Part shown: piece after piece, positions 57,426 to 64,000 of the stretch | Layout of the letters: the number at the start of each line of letters is the position of its first letter | Position numbering within the stretch: position 1 is the first letter of the stretch | Assembly (NCBI RefSeq): GCF_017876155.1 | Contig: NZ_JAGINP010000032.1 | Coordinates: 1-64,000 of the forward strand | Source of the DNA: Azospirillum rugosum | Lineage (GTDB): Bacteria; Pseudomonadota; Alphaproteobacteria; Azospirillales; Azospirillaceae | DNA length: 64,000 nt | Direction: 5' to 3' | Position numbers and translations under genes: made by a program | The notes under the pieces: model-generated | The model's input: the letters and a program-made list of their open reading frames with translations, nothing else | Told to the model about the DNA's origin: nothing | Databases searched by the model: none

Positions 57426-58550
57426 TCAGGCGTCCGGCCCGATGACTCCGCGCTGGAGCTGGTCGGCCTCGATGCTTTCGAACAGGGCGCGGAAATTGCC
57501 CTCGCCGAAGCCCTCGTCGCCCTTGCGCTGGATGAACTCGAAGAAGATCGGGCCAATCACGGTCTTGGAGAAGATCTGCAGCAGGACGCGGGCGTGCCCG
57601 CCCTCCACCACCCCGCCGCCGTCGATCAGCAGGCCAAGCTCGCGCAGCCGCTCCAGCGGCTCCCCATGATTGGGCAGGCGTTGGTCGACCATGTCGTAAT
57701 AGGTGTCCGGCGGGGCCGGCATGAACTCCTGCCCATTCTCGGCGAGCTTCGACACGGTGTGATAGATGTCGCTGCTTTCCAGCGCGACGTGCTGGATGCC
57801 CTCGCCCTTGTAGTCGCGCAGGTATTCCTCGATCTGGCTTTTGTCGTCGGCGCTCTCGTTGATCGGGATGCGGATCTTGCCGTCGGGGCTGGTCATCGCC
57901 TTGGAGAACAGGCCGGTGTGCTTGCCCTCGATGTCGAAGTAGCGGATCTGGCGGAAGTTGAAGAGCTTTTCGTAGAAGCCCGCCCAGCGCGCCATGTTGC
58001 CACGGTGGACATTGTGCGTCAGGTGGTCGATGGTGTGCAGCCCCACGCCGACGGGCCGCGCCTCGCGCTCCCCGGTCCAGCGGAAATCGACGTCGTAGAT
58101 GGAGCCGCTGTCGCCGTAGCGGTCCACGAAATAGAGCAGGCTGCCGCCGATGCCCTCGATGGCCGGGATGTTCAGCTCCATCGGACCGACCGGGTTCGGC
58201 ACCGGCGTGGCGCCCAGGCTGACCGCGCGCTCGAAGGCGTGCTTGGCGTCGGCGACGCGGAAGGCCATGGCGCAAGCGCAGGGCCCATGCGCCTGGGCGA
58301 AGCGGCGGGCGAAGCTGTCGGGCTCGGCGTTGACGATGAAGTTGATGTCGCCCTGGCGGTACAGCGTCACGTCCTTCGAGCGATGCTTGGCGACCGCCTG
58401 GAAACCCATGGTCTCGAACAGCGCGCCCAGCTTTTCCGGCTCCGTCGATGCGTACTCGACGAACTCGAACCCGTCGGTGCCCATGGGGTTCTCATCGGTG
58501 ATCCGCGCCCGCGCGGCCGTGCTGAACGTCCTCGTGCTGGAAGTCGTCAT
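57426..58550 (-). CDS. hppD: 4-Hydroxyphenylpyruvate dioxygenase
   Basis: A 374-residue two-VOC-domain iron enzyme making homogentisate from 4-hydroxyphenylpyruvate. The three iron ligands are visible: His in HTIDHLTHNV, His in GIQHVALESSDIY and Glu in PIFFEFIQRKGDEGFGEGNF. Length and C-terminal gating region match bacterial HPPD rather than hydroxymandelate synthase. It is the first gene of the operon. The promoter region (58551-58649) contains TATATAAGGAGG and GTTTCAAAACGAAC, a motif also found before the LysR gene at 60092. Confidence 0.95.
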   Translation of the reverse strand: MTTSSTRTFSTAARARITDENPMGTDGFEFVEYASTEPEKLGALFETMGFQAVAKHRSKDVTLYRQGDINFIVNAEPDSFARRFAQAHGPCACAMAFRVADAKHAFERAVSLGATPVPNPVGPMELNIPAIEGIGGSLLYFVDRYGDSGSIYDVDFRWTGEREARPVGVGLHTIDHLTHNVHRGNMARWAGFYEKLFNFRQIRYFDIEGKHTGLFSKAMTSPDGKIRIPINESADDKSQIEEYLRDYKGEGIQHVALESSDIYHTVSKLAENGQEFMPAPPDTYYDMVDQRLPNHGEPLERLRELGLLIDGGGVVEGGHARVLLQIFSKTVIGPIFFEFIQRKGDEGFGEGNFRALFESIEADQLQRGVIGPDA

Positions 58551-58649
58551 GGGGTGACCTCTTCACCTCGAATGGGGCGGAATGGTTGCCTCCTTATATA
58601 GTTTCAAAACGAACAATTTCCAGTGTCCAAACGGCCGATGCGCGTCCGG

Positions 58650-59933
58650 TCAGATCCGCGCGCCGGCGATGTGGGCGATCTGCGCGCCGACCTCGTAATA
58701 GGCCTCCTTCGCCGCGCGGTGCGTGGCGGCCTCGGGTGCGGTGACCGGCAGCGGCAGATCGGCTTCGGCGATCGCCCCGGACACCAGCTGCGCAAGGCAG
58801 CGGCCGAACACCGTCCCCGGCGCGATGCCGCGGCCATTGTAGCCGCTGAAGGACACGACGTTGCGCGCCAGCCGGTGGAAGCGCGGCAGGTTGTCGGCGG
58901 TCATGCCGATCTTGCCGTACCACTCCGTCTCGAACCGCACGCCGCGCAGCTGCGGGAACAGCTTGGCCAGCGCCCGCCGGCCCCAGTCGCGGTGGATCGG
59001 CAGGCCTGTGCCGCGCAGCGCGCCGACGCTGCCGAAGACCAGCCGGCCCTGCTGGTCGAAGCGGAAGGAACTCAGCACCTCGCGCGTGTCCCAGGCGCCC
59101 TGCCGCTCCGGCAGGATGGAGCGGCGCAGGTCTTCGCTGAGCGGCGTGGTCGCCATGTTGAAGTAGGGCAGATGGACCAGCTCGGCCCGCACCTCCGGCC
59201 AGACGCCGCTGGTGTAGGCGTTGGTCGCGACGATGACTTGATTGGCGCGGACCGTGCCGCCTGGCGTGCGCAGCCGCCACGCCGTGCCTTCGTCATTGGC
59301 CGAGACGACCGGGCTGCCGGTGTGGATCACCGCCCCGGCCTTGATGGCCGCGGTCGCGAGCCCGCGGGCGTAGGCCAGCGGCTGGATGGTTCCCGCCCGC
59401 AGATCGAGCAGGGATCCGGCGTAGGCCGTCGTGCCGACCTTGCGCGCCGTCTCCTCCGGGCCGAGAAGCTGGACCGGCGCGCCGCGCTCCTTCCACTGCC
59501 GTTCGCGCTCCTGCAACTCCCAGAAGCCCTGCGGCCCCACCGCGCAGTGCAGGGTGCCGCGGTGCTCCGCCTCGCACGCCATGCCGTGCCGCTGGACGAG
59601 GTCGAAGACCACGCTCGGCGCGTTGCCCAGCAGGTCGAGCAGCCGCTGCCCGTGCACGTCGCCCAGCACCCCGGGAAGCTCGTCGGGCATCACCCACATG
59701 CCGGCGTTGACCAGGCCGACGTTGCGGCCCGACCCGCCGAAGCCGATCTCAACCCCCTCCAGCATCACCACCGAGGCGCCGCCTTCGGCGAGGTGCAGGG
59801 CCGCGGACAGGCCGGTGAAGCCGCCGCCGATGATGGCGACGTCCGCCTCGACGTCGCCGGACAGCGGGGTGGTCGCGGGGGCCGGCGGAGCGGAGCGCTC
59901 CCACAGGCCATGGCTGCGCGGATCGTTCTTCAT
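58650..59933 (-). CDS. FAD-dependent amine oxidase, gamma-glutamylputrescine oxidase (PuuB)-like
   Basis: A 427-residue DAO-fold flavoprotein. The dinucleotide motif is ADVAIIGGGFTGLSAALHLAEGG (GGGFTG at 36-41). ATNAYT in the substrate region and a C-terminal FSGYNGRGIAPGTVFGRCLA, which contacts FAD, are typical of PuuB/OrdL proteins. It oxidises a secondary amine or amino group with O2. ATG at 59933 was chosen by the N-terminal pattern LWERSAPPAP. It is divergent from the GcvA-like LysR gene. In context with the importer, racemase and DUF1989 genes, the substrate may be a different nitrogen compound from glutamylputrescine. Confidence 0.87.
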   Translation of the reverse strand: MKNDPRSHGLWERSAPPAPATTPLSGDVEADVAIIGGGFTGLSAALHLAEGGASVVMLEGVEIGFGGSGRNVGLVNAGMWVMPDELPGVLGDVHGQRLLDLLGNAPSVVFDLVQRHGMACEAEHRGTLHCAVGPQGFWELQERERQWKERGAPVQLLGPEETARKVGTTAYAGSLLDLRAGTIQPLAYARGLATAAIKAGAVIHTGSPVVSANDEGTAWRLRTPGGTVRANQVIVATNAYTSGVWPEVRAELVHLPYFNMATTPLSEDLRRSILPERQGAWDTREVLSSFRFDQQGRLVFGSVGALRGTGLPIHRDWGRRALAKLFPQLRGVRFETEWYGKIGMTADNLPRFHRLARNVVSFSGYNGRGIAPGTVFGRCLAQLVSGAIAEADLPLPVTAPEAATHRAAKEAYYEVGAQIAHIAGARI

Positions 59934-60091
59934 GGGGGTGGTCCCGGCTTCGGCTGTGTGCGGTCGGCAGCGCAGGTCATGCGCGCCGGGCACAATCGTC
60001 GCCCGCGCGCCCCGTTGTTTCAAACGAATTCGCCGTGTAACGTCATGACGGATCGGAATGAGTGTGACGGGCAGCGAAGGGGTGGCGTGGC

Positions 60092-60991
60092 GTGGCGATC
60101 GTGCGGCGGTTCCTGCCCTCCATGTCCTTGCTGAGTGCCTTCGAGGCGGCGGCCCGGCACCAGAGCTTCACCGCCGCCGCGGCCGAATTGAACCTCACGC
60201 AAAGCGCGGTCAGCCGCCAGATCCGCGCACTGGAAGACGTGCTGGGGGCGGAGCTGTTCCTGCGCGAACGCCAGACCGTCCGCCTGACCCTGGCCGGGGA
60301 GACCTACGCCCAGCAGGTGCGGGAGGCGTTGCAGCACATCTCCACGGCCACCCTGAACTTCCGCGCCAACCCGCGCGGCGGCACGCTGAACCTCGCCATC
60401 CTGCCGACCTTCGGCACGCGCTGGCTGGCGCCGCGCCTGCCCGGCTTCGTGGCGGAAAATCCGGGGATCACCGTCAACCTGACTACCCGGCTGGCGCCCT
60501 TCGACTTCCAGCTGGAGCAAGTGGACGCCGCCATCCATTTCGGGGCGCCGGACTGGCCGGGCGCCGAACTCGACCCGCTGATGCGCGAGACGGTGGTGCC
60601 GGCCTGCAGCCCTGACCTGCGCGCCCGGCACCGCTTCCAAAGCCCGGCGGACCTGCTGGCCGCCCCCCTCCTCCACCTCGTCTCCCGGCCCGACGCCTGG
60701 GAACGCTGGTTCGCGGCCATGGGCGTGGCGCCCGACGGCGTGCGCGGCATGCTGATCGACCAGTTCGCCACGGCGGCGCAGGCCGCCACCGCCGGCATGG
60801 GCGTGGCCCTGCTGCCCCGCTTCCTGTTCGAGGCGGAGCTGGCGCGCGGCGACCTGGTCGAGGCGATTCCCGGCGCCGTGGAGAGCGCCGGTCGTTATTA
60901 CCTCGCTTGGCCGACCCGGCGGGAGAGCTATCCCCCGCTCCAGGCCTTCCGGCGATGGATCGCGGCCCAAGCGGCGGCGTTGCGGCCTTAA
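60092..60991 (+). CDS. LysR-family transcriptional regulator, GcvA-like
   Basis: A 299-residue regulator beginning with GTG at 60092 after AAGGGG. The HTH LLSAFEAAARHQSFTAAAAELNLTQSAVSRQIRALEDVLGAELFLRERQ is the GcvA/AmpR-like form. The effector domain follows from about 90. It is divergent from the FAD oxidase and convergent with the DUF1989 gene by 4 nt overlap (60988-60991). It is the natural candidate to control the 58.6-64 kb nitrogen-compound locus. Confidence 0.88.
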   Translation: MAIVRRFLPSMSLLSAFEAAARHQSFTAAAAELNLTQSAVSRQIRALEDVLGAELFLRERQTVRLTLAGETYAQQVREALQHISTATLNFRANPRGGTLNLAILPTFGTRWLAPRLPGFVAENPGITVNLTTRLAPFDFQLEQVDAAIHFGAPDWPGAELDPLMRETVVPACSPDLRARHRFQSPADLLAAPLLHLVSRPDAWERWFAAMGVAPDGVRGMLIDQFATAAQAATAGMGVALLPRFLFEAELARGDLVEAIPGAVESAGRYYLAWPTRRESYPPLQAFRRWIAAQAAALRP

Positions 60992-61848
60992 AAGCCGTGA
61001 TCGCGGCTGTAGCTGTTGCGCGGCGGCGAGGTCCAGCCCTTGGGCGGGGCCACCGGCTCATACACCTCCACCAGCAGCGGGTAGCAGGCGGCGGTGTCGC
61101 TCGAATGCTCCGCGCTGCAATCGCCGCCGGGGCAGGCGGACAGGGCGCCCAGCAGGTCGATCTCCGCGAAGAATTCCAGGAAGTCGCCGGGCCGCACCGG
61201 GCTCGCCTTCATGAAATACTGGCCGGTGTCGCGGGTGAAGCCCGTGCACATGAAGACGTTCAGCACGTCGTGCACCGCCGGCTCCACCTCCGCCGCCGGG
61301 CGCTGCGCGTGACCGGCCAGCGCGCGCGTCAGGTTGGAGTGGCAGCAGTGATGGTACTCGCCGCCGCTCAGCAGCTTGTGGGTGTAGGGGTCGCAGCGCG
61401 TCCCGATGACGTCGTGCACCGACCCGCCGAATTCGTCGAATCCGTACCAATCCAGCGTGTCCTCGGTGATCGTCGCCATCGGCCGCAGGTACGGCAGGCA
61501 GGACCACAGCCGGTCGCCGGTCGACAGGTGCGTGCCGTGCAGCGCGCGCGTCTTGCCGGAGAAGAAACGCTCGTTCAGATCCCCGGCCGCCCACAGGTTC
61601 AGGTCACCGACCTGCGGCCCATCGATGCTGACGATGCGGAAGAAGCAGCCCGCCGGCACTTCGAACGTGCGTGCGTCGCGGGGCGGCACCACCACCTCCG
61701 ACACCTTCCGCCAGCCCTGCCGCGCCGCGCGGTAGGCGGCGAGGTCGGGCGGCGCGAGGCTGTCGACAGGGTAGCAGATCACCGGCCGGACACCGCGGCG
61801 CGCGGCGGCGTCCTGCGGTTCGGCGTGTTCGAATTTGGTCAACTTCAC
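60988..61848 (-). CDS. DUF1989 / urea carboxylase-associated family protein
   Basis: A 286-residue protein of the family that includes the carboxyguanidine deiminase subunits and urea-carboxylase-associated proteins. Possible catalytic or metal residues are concentrated in GGEYHHCCHSNLTRAL (about 162-177) and CPGGDCSAEHSSDTAACYP (C-terminal quarter); VGDLNLWAAGDLNERF is a conserved family-type stretch. A GTG start at 61848 has GGAGA 7 nt upstream. It is followed on the plus strand by the convergent LysR gene, overlapping by 4 nt. Upstream is the racemase gene with repeat K between. A hydrolytic step on a ureido or guanidino compound is plausible. Confidence 0.82.
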   Translation of the reverse strand: MKLTKFEHAEPQDAAARRGVRPVICYPVDSLAPPDLAAYRAARQGWRKVSEVVVPPRDARTFEVPAGCFFRIVSIDGPQVGDLNLWAAGDLNERFFSGKTRALHGTHLSTGDRLWSCLPYLRPMATITEDTLDWYGFDEFGGSVHDVIGTRCDPYTHKLLSGGEYHHCCHSNLTRALAGHAQRPAAEVEPAVHDVLNVFMCTGFTRDTGQYFMKASPVRPGDFLEFFAEIDLLGALSACPGGDCSAEHSSDTAACYPLLVEVYEPVAPPKGWTSPPRNSYSRDHGF

Positions 61849-61874
61849 GAAACGGTCTCCAGACGTCCAAAAAT

Positions 61875-62015
61875 CCCTCTCCCGCCCCGGGAGAGGGAAG
61901 GGGCCCACGCATCAGCGTGGGAAGGGTGAGGGTGTTGCCAAGGATAGTCCATTGATCCTCGCCGGCACCCTCACCCGGCCGCTTCGCGGCCCCCCTCTCC
62001 CGGGGCGGGAGAGGG
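61875..62015. repeat. Composite ~140-bp palindromic repeat (copy K), overlapping a gene end
   Basis: It has the same architecture as copies C and H: outer CCCTCTCCCGCCCCGGGAG and CTCTCCCGGGGCGGGAGAGG, inner CCCACGCATCAGCGTGGG, AGGGTGAGGG, a spacer with AAGGATAGTCCATTGATCCTCG, and CCCTCACCCGGCCGCTTCGCGGCC. Its right third (61971-62015) is also the last 15 codons of the racemase gene. Confidence 0.75.
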
Positions 62016-62744
62016 AACCCCGAACCGCTCCAAAAGTCCAATATAGGGCTTCGCCCGCGGCGCCTGATACCCCAACACCTTCGACGTGCGCAGGCCGAGC
62101 GCGGCCAGACCCTCCACCAGCTTCACGGCACAGGCCACCCCGTCCACCACCGGCAAGCCGTGCGCGGTGGACAGGCTCGCCGCGAGGTCGGCCATTCCGG
62201 CGCAGCCCAGCACGATGGCCTCCGCACGCTCCTCCCGCTTGGCGGCGTCGATGGCCTCATCGATGCGGCGGCGGGCGTCGCTGGCCGGGTCCTCCAGCGC
62301 CAGCACCGGCACCTCGGCCGCGCGGACCCGCGCGCAGCGGCGGTCCAGCCCATACTTCATCAAGTTATGCTCGATCGCCGGGACGGAGCGGTCGAGCGTC
62401 GTCACCACGGTGAAGCGACCGGCGATCAGGCTCGCCATGTGGAAGGCGGCCTCGCCGATGCCGACCACCGGCGCGCGGGCGAGGCTGCGCGCCGCGTCCA
62501 GCCCGGTGTCGTCGAAGCAGGCGATGATGTGCCCGTCCACCCCCGTGGCCTCGCCGCGCGCGATCTCCTCCAGCAGGCCGGGGACGGCGAAGGCCTCGTC
62601 GTAATAACCCTCGATGGAGGCCGGACCCATGGCCGGGTTCACCGCCTCGATCTCCGTACCCGGCCCCGCCACGGCCCGCGCCGCGGCGCCAATGCGCGCG
62701 GTCATGCCGGCAGTGGTGTTGGGGTTGACGACCAGGATGCGCAT
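61971..62744 (-). CDS. Hydantoin/allantoin racemase-type Asp/Glu racemase family protein
   Basis: A 257-residue cofactor-independent racemase. The two catalytic cysteines are C76 (GHIIACFDDTGLDAAR) and C181 (AIVLGCAGMADLAASL), the positions reported for hydantoin racemases. The N-terminus MRILVVNPNTTAGMTARIGAAA is the family signature. ATG at 62744 is chosen (GGGGAGG 8 nt upstream); an ATG at 62765, overlapping the permease stop, would add 7 residues. The C-terminal tail PSPAPGEGGREAAG is encoded by repeat K and is not part of the usual fold. It is translationally adjacent to the ABC permease gene. Its substrate is likely a cyclic ureide. Confidence 0.88.
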   Translation of the reverse strand: MRILVVNPNTTAGMTARIGAAARAVAGPGTEIEAVNPAMGPASIEGYYDEAFAVPGLLEEIARGEATGVDGHIIACFDDTGLDAARSLARAPVVGIGEAAFHMASLIAGRFTVVTTLDRSVPAIEHNLMKYGLDRRCARVRAAEVPVLALEDPASDARRRIDEAIDAAKREERAEAIVLGCAGMADLAASLSTAHGLPVVDGVACAVKLVEGLAALGLRTSKVLGYQAPRAKPYIGLLERFGVPSPAPGEGGREAAG

Positions 62745-62764
62745 GGCGCCGCCCTCCCCCGCCA

Positions 62765-63586
62765 TCAGCCCTGGCCGCGCAGGCGGCGCAGCAGGAACAC
62801 CCCGCCGAGGCCGAGCCCGATCACCAGGAAGGAGAAGACCGTCGTCAGCGTGCCCAGCGCGTAGAGCACCGGCGTGGTGACGTTGGTGGTCATGCCGTAG
62901 ATCTCCAGCGGCAGCGTGTTGTCGGACCCCGCGGTCATCAGGCTGCGCGCGAACTCGTCGTAGCTGAGCGTGAAGCCGAACAGCGCCACGCCGATGATGC
63001 TGGGCAGCAGGATCGGCAGCACCACGTGGCGCACCGTCTGCCAGGGCGTGGCGCCGAGGTCGCGCGCCGCCTCCTCAAAGCTCTTGTCGAAGCGGTTGAA
63101 GATGGCGAAGACGATCAGCAGCCCGAAGGGCAGCGTCCAGGTCAGGTGCGCGCCGAGCGCGGAACTGTACCAGGCCGGCTCCAGTTCCAGGATGGTGAAC
63201 AGCAGGCCGATGCCCAGGCTGACCAGGATGGAGGGAATCACCAGGCTCGACACCGTCAGGTAGAACAACGCCGTGCTGCCGATGAAGCCGCGCCGGAAGG
63301 CGAAGCCCGCCGTGACGGAGATCAGCACGGTCAGGGACATGACGATAAAACCGAGCGCCAGCGACCGGCGGAAGGAGCCGCCGAAGTCGCCGACCGCCTG
63401 TTTCTCGAACAGGTTGGCGAACCAGTGGGTGGACACGCCGTTCATCGGGAAGGTCAGCCCGCCCTCCGGCCCCTGGAAGGACAGCACGGCGATGGTCACC
63501 GTCGGGCCGTAGAGGAACAGCACGAACAGCGCGAAGAAGGCGCCGAGGATGTAGAAGGACGCGCCGCGTCGTTGCCCGGTCCGCAT
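62765..63586 (-). CDS. ABC transporter permease, PotC-like (second system)
   Basis: A 273-residue permease with six hydrophobic segments and EAA motif EEAARDLGATPWQTVRHVVLP. ATG at 63586 has AAGGAG at 8 nt spacing; a GTG at 63592 would overlap the preceding stop by 4 nt. It pairs with the permease that starts beyond the right edge. Its stop almost abuts the racemase start, so importer and racemase form one operon. The ATPase and binding protein should lie to the right of the window. Confidence 0.88.
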   Translation of the reverse strand: MRTGQRRGASFYILGAFFALFVLFLYGPTVTIAVLSFQGPEGGLTFPMNGVSTHWFANLFEKQAVGDFGGSFRRSLALGFIVMSLTVLISVTAGFAFRRGFIGSTALFYLTVSSLVIPSILVSLGIGLLFTILELEPAWYSSALGAHLTWTLPFGLLIVFAIFNRFDKSFEEAARDLGATPWQTVRHVVLPILLPSIIGVALFGFTLSYDEFARSLMTAGSDNTLPLEIYGMTTNVTTPVLYALGTLTTVFSFLVIGLGLGGVFLLRRLRGQG

Positions 63587-63588
63587 GA

Positions 63589-64000
63589 TCACAGCTCCTT
63601 CCGGATGTCGACGATGCGCAGCATGGCCACGACCATCATCATGACCAGCACGAGCAGCACGACCGCGTTTGCCGCCGCCGCGGGGTAGTGCAGCAGTGAG
63701 ATCTCGTTGGCGATCATCAGGCCCACCGACGCGCTCTGCCCGCCGCTCATCAGACGCACGGTGATGAAGTCGCCCATCACCAGCGTGACCACGAAGATGG
63801 AGCCGATGGCGATGCCGGGCTTGGTCAGCGGCAGGATGACGTTCCACAGGATCTGCTGCCCGTTGGCGCCGGCGTCGCGCGCCGCCTCGATCAACGCACG
63901 GTCGATGCGCATCATCGCGTTGAAGATCGGCACCACCATGAACAGCGTGTAGAGGTGCACGAAGGCCAGCACGACCGAGAAGTCGGAGAAGAGCAGGAAC
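63589..64000 (-). CDS. ABC transporter permease, PotB-like (5' end outside the window)
   Basis: Only the C-terminal ~136 residues are in the window; the frame is open to position 64000. It contains the EAA motif LIEAARDAGANGQQILWNVILP and two or three C-terminal membrane helices, ending MLRIVDIRKEL. It is the partner of the permease at 62765-63586. The real start is upstream in sequence not given here. Confidence 0.87.
   Translation of the reverse strand, partial: FLLFSDFSVVLAFVHLYTLFMVVPIFNAMMRIDRALIEAARDAGANGQQILWNVILPLTKPGIAIGSIFVVTLVMGDFITVRLMSGGQSASVGLMIANEISLLHYPAAAANAVVLLVLVMMMVVAMLRIVDIRKEL

Overview
The window reads as a chromosomal or chromid segment of a high-GC alphaproteobacterium, most likely Azospirillum or a close Rhodospirillales relative. 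This rests on the strong GC bias at third codon positions, the protein types, an EcfG-type general-stress promoter (GGAAC-N16-CGTT), an NsrR-like Rrf2 regulator, and large PAS/GAF hybrid kinases. The assignment comes from reading, not from a database search. No rRNA, tRNA, CRISPR array, insertion sequence, phage gene or replication origin was seen. About 60 protein genes are supported, the last one running off the right edge.

Layout. 0.2-7.5 kb (minus): a polyamine-type ABC importer followed by a ureohydrolase, a DavA/R-amidase-like C-N hydrolase and an ACT-domain threonine dehydratase, with a divergent LysR gene (7.7-8.6 kb) and a perfect 11-bp inverted repeat between them. 8.9-12.4 kb: an NCS2 purine permease, a GGxGxD repeat protein, a glycine-zipper protein and glyoxalase I. 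12.4-14.6 kb: a Tat-exported small subunit plus a GMC dehydrogenase. 14.8-25.7 kb: a surface-glycan region with a GT2 enzyme, an RHH protein, a glycosyltransferase/UDP-galactopyranose mutase fusion behind an EcfG-type promoter, a clan GH-A glycosidase-like protein, an ABC exporter and a large hybrid kinase. 25.8-29.5 kb: an aldo-keto reductase, an MFS exporter and a uracil permease. 29.6-34 kb: a membrane protein, a LuxR-type regulator, a two-domain cold-shock protein, a YkgJ protein, a sulfate-binding protein and a regulator remnant.

33.8-38 kb: a sigma-54 activator overlapping a receiver-HPt protein, divergent from a hexapeptide acyltransferase/glycosyltransferase pair. 38-43.5 kb: NsrR-like, TetR and GlxA/AraC regulators and a thiolase-MFS operon preceded by two 11-bp palindromes. 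43.5-47.8 kb: ohr/ohrR with three operator palindromes, a LysR gene and two zinc-type reductases. 48-52 kb: two unknown genes divergent from an alpha/beta hydrolase, then an SDR and a Tat-exported Gfo/Idh/MocA oxidoreductase. 52.1-54.7 kb: a Cache-type hybrid kinase, followed by a 1-kb gene-free repeat region. 55.7-58.6 kb: the tyrosine catabolic operon hppD-Rieske-hmgA. 58.6-64 kb: a FAD amine oxidase, a GcvA-like LysR, a DUF1989 protein, a hydantoin/allantoin-type racemase and a second ABC permease pair.

Themes. Much of the window is uptake and catabolism of nitrogen compounds (guanidino or amide compounds, purines, uracil, hydantoin/allantoin-like compounds, tyrosine), each with its own regulator. 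Two glycosyltransferase loci point to surface glycan synthesis. Intergenic spaces carry a recurring family of GC-rich palindromic repeats, three of them near-identical composites of about 140 bp. The most unusual item is the glycosyltransferase-mutase fusion cluster with its probable stress promoter.
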